From a bacterium (Candidatus Ratteibacteria) CG_4_9_14_3_um_filter_41_21 (GTDB lineage Bacteria; Ratteibacteria; UBA8468), in assembly GCA_002791075.1 (NCBI GenBank), contig PFWI01000187.1:1-18217 (forward strand): a DNA stretch of 18,217 nucleotides, given 5' to 3'. Positions 6,913-13,611 of the stretch are shown here, in pieces (position 1 is the first letter of the stretch; every line of letters starts with the position of its first letter). The position numbers and the translations under genes are program-made. The notes under the pieces were generated by a model, which worked only from the letters and a program-made list of their open reading frames with translations, searched no databases and was not told where the DNA came from.

Positions 6913-9786
6913 ATGGCTGGTGGAACGAAAAAATTCCTAAGAGGACTTAACCTGGAACAAAAACAGGCAATTACCCATAAAAACGGACCCCTTCTTATTG
7001 TCGCCGGTGCAGGTACCGGAAAAACCAGGGTAATCACCGACCGCATTGCCTATCTGATCCTTTCGAAATCAGCAAAATCTTCGGAGATTTTGGCTTTGAC
7101 CTTTACGGAAAAGGCAGCCAACGAAATGTTGGAGAGAGTAGATACGGCAATGCCTTTGGGTTATGAAGAAATATGGATTTCTACCTTTCATTCCTTCTGT
7201 GATAGAATTCTACGGGAGGAGGGGCTTGCTATCGGATTAAATACCGCTTATAAAATTCTCTCTCAAATAGAGCAATGGCATTTCATTCGCAAAAATTTCT
7301 TCCGATTTAGTCTGGAATACTACCGGCCGTTATCTAACCCAACCCAATTTATCCATGCTCTCTTAAGCCTTTTTAACCGCGCCAAAGACAACGATGTCAC
7401 CCCGGAAGAATTTTTAACCTATAGCAGAGAATTAGAAGCCAATTCTCCGGACGAAGAAGAGACCAGGAGGATTAAAGAATTAGCATCTGCTTATCAAAGC
7501 TACCAGGATATGCTCTTAGAAGAAAACTGTCTTGATTTCGGGGACCTGCAGAGTTTTGCCCTCCGTCTTTTCAGAACCAGGAAAAACATACGCAGGAAGT
7601 ATCAAGAAAAATTCAAATATATTCTGGTGGACGAATTCCAGGATACCAACTATGCCCAGAACGAACTCTTGAAATTGCTGGTTAATCCGAAAAAAAATAT
7701 TGCCGTTTGCGGGGACGACGACCAGAGTATCTATAAATTCCGGGGGGCATCCATCGCCAATATCAACCAATTTACGAAGATGTATCCCGAAAGGAAAAGA
7801 GTGGTGCTGATAAAAAATTATCGCAGCCCTCAGGTCCTTTTGAACCACGCCTATCGATTAATCAAAAATAACAATCCCGAGCGATTGGAAGTGAAGGAAA
7901 AAATTGATAAAAAATTGATTAGTGCTTCCACGCAAGGAAATAAAGATACCGTAGAATTTAAAAGGTTTGAGACGCCTGAGAACGAAGCGGAATGGGTAAG
8001 CGATAAAATTATCTCTCTTCACAAAAAAGGCATTTTTTATCAGGATATCGCTGTTCTTGCCAGAAATAATAATTACCTTAACTCTATTATAACTTCATTT
8101 CGCTTTCACGACATTCCTTATCGGTTTGTTGGCAACCGGGGCCTTTACGACCAGGAAGAAATACGCGACTTAATTGCTTACTTGAAATTTCTAATGAACC
8201 CCCAGGACGACATCGCTTTTTTTGCTCTTCTGTCTTTGCCCTTATTTAAAATTGAAATGGAGAGCTTGCTTTTGCTTTTAAATTTTGCCAGGCGTTATAA
8301 CGAACATCTCTATTCCGTCGTCAAGAATATTGCCCACCTGAAAGAAAATTTAACTATTGCGCCCGAGACAATAAAAAAGATTGAACAAATTACTAATTTT
8401 TTGGAATCCGAAATTAACCTGATTAAAAAAAAGAGCGCCTCGCAAATTTTAAAAGAGTTCCTTGAGGAAAGCGGTTATCTTAAAGAACTTCTTACTGTAG
8501 AGACAATAGAAAATGTGCGCAAAATCCAGAACATCAATCTCTTCTTCAAAAAAATTCTTCAGTTTGAAACCGGTAACCCCGATAAATCAGTTCTTGCTTT
8601 TGGGGAATATTTGGATTTAATGCAGGAAGCCGGGGATAATCCGGCCCAGGCAGAGGTAGAAGATATTGAGGTGGTAAATCTCTCTACGGTCCACAGCGCC
8701 AAGGGATTGGAATTCTCCTTTGTCTTTATGGTGGATTTGGCGGAAGGAAGATTTCCTTTCTATTTTAGAAGAGAAGAAATCCCTCTTCCCGACCCTTTGA
8801 TTAAGGAAGAAATTTCTCCCGAAGATATGCATATCCAGGAAGAAAGAAGATTATTCTATGTAGGAATGACCCGGGCAAAAAAAAGGTTATGGCTTACCGC
8901 AAGCAGCAGTTATACAATAGCGAAAAATTGGCGGATATCCCGTTTTGTAAAGGAATCTTTAGAAAAAGTAGCCGCAGAAATTCAAACAAAATTACCTTTA
9001 AGAACTCTTTCTCTCTCTCCCAAAGAAAAGAAAAAATATTTCTTTGACCTTCCCATTACCCTTAAAAATTTCTCTTATACCCAATTCAAGGATTACGAGC
9101 GCTGCCCTTTTTTCTATAAATTAAAGCATATCATCGGTGTTCCCGAACTTCCTAACTCTTCCTATTCTTTCGGACAGACCATTCATCTTACCTTAAAAGA
9201 ATTCTATTCTTTGATTAAAAACAAAGAAAAGGTGAATGTTGAAAAACTATTATCCTTTTATGAAAAAAATTGGATTAACGAAGGTTACCTGAGCAAGGAG
9301 CAGGAAACCGAGCAAAAGATAAAGGGGAGGGTGGCGCTGGAAGATTTTTACTGCATCAATAATTCCAATTTTGGAGAACCGGTCTATCTGGAGCAATTTT
9401 TCAAAGTGAACCTTGACCAGGATGTTTTTCTCCGGGGCAGGATTGACCGGATTGATAAATTGCCCGGCGGGAAATATGAAGTGATTGATTATAAAAGCGG
9501 AAATCCCCCGGCCAGAAAAAATATTGACCGGGAGGAGCAACTAAGCATCTACGCCCTTGCCTGCGAAGAAGTGCTTAAATTTTTTCCGGAAATTTTAAGT
9601 TTTTATTACTTAGGGACGAATGAAAAAATTTCTACCGAGCGTAAATCTTCTGATTTGAAAGCGATAAAAGAAAAACTTCTCTCGGTCATTTCCCAGATTA
9701 AAAGAAAAGAATTTCCTCCTATCGGTAATCAAAGAGATTGCAAAAAATGCAGTTATCGCCTTATCTGTCCAAAAAGTATAGCTTAA
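6913..9786 (+). CDS. UvrD/Rep-type helicase fused to Fe-S RecB/Cas4-like nuclease
   Basis: This 957-residue fusion begins with a superfamily 1A helicase: Q-motif LNLEQKQAI (12-20), Walker A AGAGTGKT (31-38), Walker B DEFQDT (Asp240-Glu241), motif III GDDDQSIYKFRGA, motif IV NYRSP, motif V VNLSTVHSAKGLEF and motif VI YVGMTRAKKRL. From about residue 715 comes a PD-(D/E)xK nuclease with GRIDRID (Asp845) and VIDYKSG (Asp859, Lys861). Four cysteines bracket the nuclease (Cys731 in YERC; Cys943, Cys946, Cys952 at the end), the pattern of the iron-sulfur staple in AddB and Cas4. It should unwind and process DNA ends. No RecB/AddAB partner is visible. The adjoining DnaQ-like exonuclease overlaps by one base. 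There is no clear SD before the ATG at 6913, but an upstream in-frame stop makes it the first possible start. Confidence 0.92.
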   Translation: MAGGTKKFLRGLNLEQKQAITHKNGPLLIVAGAGTGKTRVITDRIAYLILSKSAKSSEILALTFTEKAANEMLERVDTAMPLGYEEIWISTFHSFCDRILREEGLAIGLNTAYKILSQIEQWHFIRKNFFRFSLEYYRPLSNPTQFIHALLSLFNRAKDNDVTPEEFLTYSRELEANSPDEEETRRIKELASAYQSYQDMLLEENCLDFGDLQSFALRLFRTRKNIRRKYQEKFKYILVDEFQDTNYAQNELLKLLVNPKKNIAVCGDDDQSIYKFRGASIANINQFTKMYPERKRVVLIKNYRSPQVLLNHAYRLIKNNNPERLEVKEKIDKKLISASTQGNKDTVEFKRFETPENEAEWVSDKIISLHKKGIFYQDIAVLARNNNYLNSIITSFRFHDIPYRFVGNRGLYDQEEIRDLIAYLKFLMNPQDDIAFFALLSLPLFKIEMESLLLLLNFARRYNEHLYSVVKNIAHLKENLTIAPETIKKIEQITNFLESEINLIKKKSASQILKEFLEESGYLKELLTVETIENVRKIQNINLFFKKILQFETGNPDKSVLAFGEYLDLMQEAGDNPAQAEVEDIEVVNLSTVHSAKGLEFSFVFMVDLAEGRFPFYFRREEIPLPDPLIKEEISPEDMHIQEERRLFYVGMTRAKKRLWLTASSSYTIAKNWRISRFVKESLEKVAAEIQTKLPLRTLSLSPKEKKKYFFDLPITLKNFSYTQFKDYERCPFFYKLKHIIGVPELPNSSYSFGQTIHLTLKEFYSLIKNKEKVNVEKLLSFYEKNWINEGYLSKEQETEQKIKGRVALEDFYCINNSNFGEPVYLEQFFKVNLDQDVFLRGRIDRIDKLPGGKYEVIDYKSGNPPARKNIDREEQLSIYALACEEVLKFFPEILSFYYLGTNEKISTERKSSDLKAIKEKLLSVISQIKRKEFPPIGNQRDCKKCSYRLICPKSIA

Positions 9787-10367
9787 TGACATTAACGTTA
9801 GAAGAATTAACGTTTGTTGCTTTTGATACGGAAACCACGTCTCTTTCCCCTGATTCCGGTAGAATAATTGAACTTTCGGGAATAAAATTCAGACTAAGAG
9901 AGGATAAAATAGAACTATTTAATAAACTTATAAATCCCGGCGAATCTATTCCCGAAGAAATAACCCAAATCAACGGAATAACCAATGCGATGGTAAAGGA
10001 TAAACCGAAAGCAGAAGAGATAATTCCTGAATTCTTTAAATTTATTGAGCAGCCCGAAACAGTCCTTTTGGCGCACAATGCCTGCTTTGATATGTCATTT
10101 ATGAATATGGAGGTTAGGCGTTTAAGAATAACTAAGCCTTCTCATCGGTGCCTAGATACACTTATTCTTGCCCGCAAGGTCTATCCCGGATTGGAAAAAT
10201 ACAGTCTTCCCGAGTTGGTTGCCTGCCTCGGTATCAAACAGGAAAAATTCCATCGCGCTTTAGCCGATAGTTTCTCCGTGAAAGAACTGTTTCTTAAGAT
10301 AGCCTCCAAAACCAATATCAAGACCCTTGAGAAGTTAATCAACTTAACAAAGGTCTTTACCTTTTAA
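9786..10367 (+). CDS. DnaQ-like DEDDh 3'-5' exonuclease
   Basis: The 193-residue protein is a compact DEDDh exonuclease, as in the epsilon proofreading subunit of DNA polymerase III. Exo I is FDTETTSL with Asp14 and Glu16, Exo II is LLAHNACFDMSFM, and Exo III is HRALADSF with the catalytic His and Asp. The ATG at 9786 shares its first base with the last base of the helicase stop codon (TAATG), so translation is coupled. A longer form from TTG at 9738 would read through the helicase end in another frame and is less likely because the domain starts right after the ATG. It could proofread DNA synthesis or, given the tight link, trim 3' ends made by the helicase-nuclease. Whether it is the replicative epsilon subunit cannot be decided here, so no symbol is given. 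Confidence 0.9.
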   Translation: MTLTLEELTFVAFDTETTSLSPDSGRIIELSGIKFRLREDKIELFNKLINPGESIPEEITQINGITNAMVKDKPKAEEIIPEFFKFIEQPETVLLAHNACFDMSFMNMEVRRLRITKPSHRCLDTLILARKVYPGLEKYSLPELVACLGIKQEKFHRALADSFSVKELFLKIASKTNIKTLEKLINLTKVFTF

Positions 10368-10370
10368 GGT
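10349..10370 (+). other. two mutually exclusive hairpins at the end of the exonuclease gene
   Basis: AAAGGT at 10349-10354 pairs with ACCTTT at 10359-10364 across a 4-base loop. The same ACCTT arm can instead pair with AAGGT at 10366-10370. The stop codon lies in the overlap. No run of T follows, so this is not a textbook terminator. Confidence 0.3.
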
Positions 10371-10540
10371 TTAATAACTATAACCCGTTGCAGACCTCCA
10401 TAAAGAGCAAAGTTTGTTAAGCCGGATTTAATTAAAGAGTGTAAATCTATCAACTCCTGTTAGAAGAGAAAGGCTACCGGTTAGGAGTTATTCGAGGGTA
10501 AAAATGCATTTTGGAAAGTTTCTAAAGAGAGTAGGGTGGA
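10371..10540. other. gene-poor spacer before the restriction-modification gene
   Basis: No reading frame of useful length was recognised here. The only structure is an inverted repeat, AACTCCT at 10452-10458 with AGGAGTT at 10483-10489, enclosing 24 bases. It could be a remnant or a protein-binding site; nothing links it to a known family. Confidence 0.3.
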
Positions 10541-10570
10541 TTGTAATAATCCCTGAATCTGTGGTAAAAT
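10541..10570 (+). promoter_or_regulatory. probable promoter of the restriction-modification gene
   Basis: TTGTAA at 10541-10546, an 18-base spacer and TAAAAT at 10565-10570 with a TGG extension (10562-10564) form an extended -10 promoter. Transcription would begin near 10577, giving a leader of about 70 bases. A small stem GGATT/AATCC overlaps the -35 region and could be an operator. The accessory gene therefore appears to have its own promoter rather than relying on read-through from the exonuclease. Confidence 0.5.
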
Positions 10571-10647
10571 AAATGGTAATCACAATTAAGCATAAACGGA
10601 TAATTGATTATATATCATGGGCGTGACAAATTGATCAGAGGAAAGCG

Positions 10648-12231
10648 ATGCTAACCATAAAGGACATTGAGTCAGAATATAAAAAAGCTATTCTTGAGTC
10701 CCAGAAACTATATGCTGGCAGAAGGGTTAAAGATACTGCTGGTGCTGTAAGATATACCAAAGGTAAAATAGTTGAAGAGATTACAAAAGACATTATAAAA
10801 ATCGCCTGGTCAAAAATATCCTCTGATGAAACTCGGTTAAGAATGGACAAAAAGAAGGTTATTATCAAAACAAATGACGAGGTATATAAATTATCACAGG
10901 ACATACATATTTATATTGATGGCATATTTAGAATTAGCGTGGAGTGTAAATCTTACACTGAGGTTGCTATGTATAAGAGGATTCTAATTGATGCAGCTTT
11001 ACTGAAGAGGGCTGTTCCTACCATAACTTCTTTCTTTATAGTGCAATTGGAAAATTTTTTGGGCGGTGATTATGGCCGAAAAGTTAAAACAAAAGGAAGC
11101 GAATCTGTAATAACTTTGGATAGACTCTTTCCGGAAATGGAAATGAATGTAATAACTTTGTTAGATGGAAACAGAGATATCAATAGACCCTTACACAAAT
11201 CCGAATATTTTAAACCGTTAAGAGACGAGAGACTTAATTATGCGATTGAACAGTTCAGAAAAGCAATGCTTATAAACCAAAATGTTAAAAAGAGAATTAT
11301 TGGGGAACCTCTCATTGAATATAAGAAAGGTCTAATGACTTATCCTGATTCCAAAATTTTGAAGCGAGAAAGAAAAGTTATTGACCGGGTTCAGAAAGAG
11401 AAAATACGGAAGGGAACGAAGGATTTAACCGTAATAAAATCAAAAGTCAATGAAATTGATGTCTCTGACATAGTAGATAAGATTATCTGTGGAAATAGTG
11501 AGGATATATTGAGAAAATTTCCGGATAATTTTGTTGACATTATTGTTACCTCACCGCCATATAATTTTGGTCTGGAATATGAGAATGATAAAAATAAAGA
11601 TGCTATCTACTGGCAAGATTATTTTGATAAATTAAATAGAATCTGGAAGGAGTGTTACCGTGTTCTAAAACCTGCCGGGAGAATTTGCGTTAATGTTCAA
11701 CCCTTGTTTTCGGACTATATGCCTACCCACCATGTTATTTCAAGACAATTATTAGAACTGGGACTACTCTGGAAAGGCGAAATCCTCTGGGAAAAACATA
11801 ATTACAATTGTAAATATACCGCATGGGGTAGTTGGCAAAGTCCGAGTATGCCATATTTGAAATACACCTGGGAATTTGTTGAGGTCTTTTGCAAAGAATC
11901 ACACAAAAAGGTAGGTGATTCCAGTAAGATAGATATTACAGGAGATGAGTTTAAAAAGTGGGTTTACGCAAAGTGGGATATTGCACCAGAAGGTAATATG
12001 AGAAAATACAACCATCCCGCAATGTTTCCGGAAGAATTGGTAGTAAGATTATTAAAATTATTCAGTTATCAAGATGACATTGTTCTGGATCCATTCAGTG
12101 GTGTTGGAACTACTACCTTGGTAGCATACAAATCAAAGAGAAGATATATCGGTATAGATATTTCAAAGGAATATTGCAAAACCGCAGAGGAAAGACTGAA
12201 AGAGGAACAAAAGCAGATGAGATTATTTTAA
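10648..12231 (+). CDS. single-chain restriction-modification protein: nuclease + beta-class DNA methyltransferase
   Basis: The 527 residues hold two enzymes. Residues 1 to about 210 look like a type II endonuclease with a PD-(D/E)xK core: the strand QDIHIYIDGIF (Asp85 or Asp91) is followed by ISVECKSY, whose Glu99-x-Lys101 completes the metal site. The general look recalls the CfrBI endonuclease family, but that is only an impression. Residues about 270-527 are an N4-cytosine/N6-adenine methyltransferase of the beta arrangement, with catalytic TSPPYNFG (301-308) before the SAM-binding DPFSGVGTT (481-489) and YIGIDIS. SPPY favours N4-cytosine. The segment between about 350 and 450 should read the target. 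An AGAGGAAAG SD (10637-10645) sets the ATG. It would cleave unmethylated DNA and protect its own. Bases are more AT-rich than in the genes to the left, which fits transfer. Confidence 0.8.
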   Translation: MLTIKDIESEYKKAILESQKLYAGRRVKDTAGAVRYTKGKIVEEITKDIIKIAWSKISSDETRLRMDKKKVIIKTNDEVYKLSQDIHIYIDGIFRISVECKSYTEVAMYKRILIDAALLKRAVPTITSFFIVQLENFLGGDYGRKVKTKGSESVITLDRLFPEMEMNVITLLDGNRDINRPLHKSEYFKPLRDERLNYAIEQFRKAMLINQNVKKRIIGEPLIEYKKGLMTYPDSKILKRERKVIDRVQKEKIRKGTKDLTVIKSKVNEIDVSDIVDKIICGNSEDILRKFPDNFVDIIVTSPPYNFGLEYENDKNKDAIYWQDYFDKLNRIWKECYRVLKPAGRICVNVQPLFSDYMPTHHVISRQLLELGLLWKGEILWEKHNYNCKYTAWGSWQSPSMPYLKYTWEFVEVFCKESHKKVGDSSKIDITGDEFKKWVYAKWDIAPEGNMRKYNHPAMFPEELVVRLLKLFSYQDDIVLDPFSGVGTTTLVAYKSKRRYIGIDISKEYCKTAEERLKEEQKQMRLF

Positions 12232-12369
12232 TAGTTGTTACACCATAATTATCTATATTTTCTAATCTTAGATACCTAACAACCCGTAAACCTTCCGATT
12301 CAGGAGCAATAAAGAGAAAAATTCTAATATTCATGATGTAAAATGAGGTGATTACTTAAAAACGGAATT

Positions 12370-12825
12370 GTGGTAATTAAAATTATGGATGAATGTTATA
12401 AATATCTCTACAGGGCATTAAGAAAAGAAGAAGTCAATGCAGGAAATATATTAATTCCTAAATCACAAGGGCCATTTCGAAGTCATCCTCGACTTAGTAT
12501 TGACACAAACCTTCCGTTTTGGTTAGGAGAGAGAAAAGAATATGCAATTAGACAACATCAATGGCAGCAGAGTGGATTTCCAACATCTGGGATTTCAACT
12601 ACTCCTCATTTTGAGAGAGCAAAGTTTTATGCTCAAGATGGTGTAATTGTAAAAATAGATCGCCAATTATTCGGTAAGTATAGCATCAAAGAATATGTTG
12701 TTAAAGAATATTTAGAGAAATTCCCAGAAGACATTGCTGCTCCTGAAGATGACGAGATAATCCTTGTGAAGGAAGATGATGGCCCATTTCCAAAGGAAGT
12801 TATAAAAGAAGTTATAAGATTATAG
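12370..12825 (+). CDS. small protein with ADP-ribosyltransferase-like motif pattern
   Basis: This 151-residue protein starts at GTG 12370, or at ATG 12385, which would remove five residues. I do not recognise a named family. The order of motifs is that of the ADP-ribosyltransferase fold: LYRAL with Arg15 near the start, GISTTPHFERAKFYA with Ser76-Thr77-Thr78 in the middle, GVIVKID as a core strand, and a late acidic EDDEIILV with Glu129. That R-S-E order suggests use of NAD, possibly as a toxin or effector. No signal peptide, membrane span or HTH is visible. It follows the restriction-modification gene by 138 bases on the same strand, so a defence role is a reasonable inference. No strong SD is seen; GAGGTG at 12345-12350 is too distant. 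The alternative is a conserved hypothetical protein of unrelated function. Confidence 0.6.
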   Translation: MVIKIMDECYKYLYRALRKEEVNAGNILIPKSQGPFRSHPRLSIDTNLPFWLGERKEYAIRQHQWQQSGFPTSGISTTPHFERAKFYAQDGVIVKIDRQLFGKYSIKEYVVKEYLEKFPEDIAAPEDDEIILVKEDDGPFPKEVIKEVIRL

Positions 12826-13153
12826 TATAAAAGACTTGCCAAGCCCAACCAAGATTTTCCATGTTAATAGAGCATCAATTCCCTGATAAATAGGCCTTAA
12901 ATGAAGAAATATTGCGTTATTTGGGTTTTAAGGTAAATTTAGGGGTTAATTTTAAGAAAAGTTAAGATATTTAAGTATTTATAAATAAAAGAGTTATGGC
13001 TATTGACTTGATATATTACTCTAAATCGCCCAAAGACTGCTTTTCTTCCCCGTGAAGTTAACATAAGATATCTTATCTTAACAAGTATAACATTAAAAGA
13101 ACAAAAAAATAAGGGCTCAATCCGTTAAACCTTTGCAGTGCCTCACTATTATT
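12826..13153. other. AT-rich convergent intergenic region
   Basis: Between the ART-like gene (+) and the small HTH ORF (-) lie about 330 bases without a recognisable gene on either strand. The stretch around 12950-13010 is very AT-rich. It contains TTGACT at 13003-13008 but no matching -10. The one clear structure is the palindrome listed separately at 13057-13082. No terminator with a GC stem and T run was seen. Confidence 0.4.
13057..13082. promoter_or_regulatory. 26-bp near-perfect palindrome, candidate protein-binding site
   Basis: GTTAA (13057-13061) mirrors TTAAC (13078-13082), and the 14-base core ATAAGATATCTTAT (13063-13076) is a perfect palindrome. Only the C-C pair at 13062/13077 breaks the symmetry. 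With no loop bases it is better explained as a dimer-binding operator than as an RNA hairpin. The nearest regulator-like ORF is the small HTH protein about 100 bases away. Which protein binds it is unknown. Confidence 0.5.
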
Positions 13154-13181
13154 GTCATTGCGAACGAAGTGAAGCAATCTC
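13154..13181. repeat. REP-like repeat, copy A
   Basis: The left end GTCATTGCGAA (13154-13164) and right end GCAATCTC (13174-13181) enclose CGAAGTGAA. The stem is ATTGC with GCAAT. Together with the next base its end supplies the stop codon (TGA on the - strand, 13180-13182) of the small HTH ORF. Confidence 0.75.
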
Positions 13182-13374
13182 ATAACTCCCTCTTTTTCTC
13201 CAGATATTTCCTGATTTTTCTCAACTTCTTAATATTTGGTTTATTTCGCCCTTTCAACCATCTCCAAACCGTCATTTTGCTCACCCCAACATATTTTGCT
13301 ATCTCTCCAGTCTTGTAATCGGAGTAAAGATAAAATTGATGCAGTTTCTTCAATTCCTCCAATTCTTCTTCCAT
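13180..13374 (-). CDS. small helix-turn-helix protein bounded by repeats
   Basis: The 64 residues contain a leading charged helix (EEELEELKKLHQFYLYSD) and a helix-turn-helix, GEIAKYVGVSKMTVWRWLKG (about residues 23-42), in which VSKMTVWRWL would be the recognition helix. A basic tail, IKKLRKIRKYLEKK, follows. It resembles Cro/C1 or MerR-type DNA-binding modules, but no specific family is recognised. The ATG at 13374 has no SD; the sequence just upstream is the end of a GTCATTGCGAG repeat, which also gives an in-frame stop (13378-13380). The stop at the other end is formed by a second copy. It could be a fragment of a larger regulator trimmed by repeats, or a true small gene. It may be unexpressed. 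Confidence 0.5.
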   Translation of the reverse strand: MEEELEELKKLHQFYLYSDYKTGEIAKYVGVSKMTVWRWLKGRNKPNIKKLRKIRKYLEKKREL

Positions 13375-13376
13375 TT

Positions 13377-13422
13377 GTCATTGCGAGTCCGCCAAAAGTT
13401 CAATGGCGGATGTGGCAATCTC
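13377..13422. repeat. REP-like repeat, copy B with internal hairpin
   Basis: GTCATTGCGAG (13377-13387) and GCAATCTC (13415-13422) are the ends. Inside, TCCGCCA (13388-13394) pairs perfectly with TGGCGGA (13404-13410) around a 9-base loop. The outer ATTGC/GCAAT stem encloses this hairpin, so the element can fold as one long rod. Confidence 0.8.
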
Positions 13423-13433
13423 AAATACAGTTT

Positions 13434-13537
13434 GTCATTGCGAGTGAGGTCCCTACGAATAGTCATTGCGAGCCGAAGGCGAAGCCCCGAAGGGGTCCCA
13501 TTGGGACAATCTCGGTCGGGATAAACTCCGCAATCTC
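13434..13537. repeat. nested REP-like repeats, copies C (outer) and D (inner)
   Basis: Two left ends (GTCATTGCGAG at 13434-13444 and 13462-13472) are followed by two right ends (CAATCTC at 13507-13513, GCAATCTC at 13530-13537). The simplest reading is copy D (13462-13513) inserted into copy C. Copy D contains three consecutive mini-hairpins: GCC-GAA-GGC (13472-13480), CCCC-GAA-GGGG (13485-13495) and TCCCA-T-TGGGA (13496-13506). The repeats are seen directly; the insertion order is inference. Confidence 0.7.
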
Positions 13538-13570
13538 TCATTTCAGCCCTTTTTTCAACCCTACTGGCAT
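13538..13570 (-). pseudogene. 10-codon gene stump ended at the repeat border
   Basis: Downstream of the secretion ATPase, on the same strand, an AAGGAG-type SD-like run is followed by ATG at 13570 and the short peptide MPVGLKKGLK, then TGA at 13540-13538, directly against the end of the nested repeat. The basic start would suit several proteins, including a prepilin leader, but too little remains to name it. It looks like the beginning of the next operon gene, cut off when the repeats arrived. Chance occurrence cannot be excluded. Confidence 0.3.
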
Positions 13571-13611
13571 AAAACTACCTTTTTCTCCTTTTTGCCCTTA
13601 AAATGAAGCCT

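Noticed and set aside
9734..9741. A GAGATTGC match to the repeat end inside the helicase gene
   Set aside because: It has no matching left end nearby and encodes the conserved cysteine segment, so it is a chance match.
12234..12283. Inverted repeat GTTGTTA / TAACAAC after the R-M gene
   Set aside because: Only 7 bases with a 36-base AT-rich gap; weak as terminator or element end, and no direct repeats flank it.
13434..13537. CRISPR array
   Set aside because: The repeated ends are short, unequally spaced and arranged as nested left and right ends with hairpin cores. There are no regular spacers and no cas genes; the Cas4-like domain belongs to a helicase fusion.
13133..13601. Open frames on the + strand through the repeat zone
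   Set aside because: They run through the palindromic repeats and antisense to the HTH ORF, have no SD, and encode no recognisable domain.
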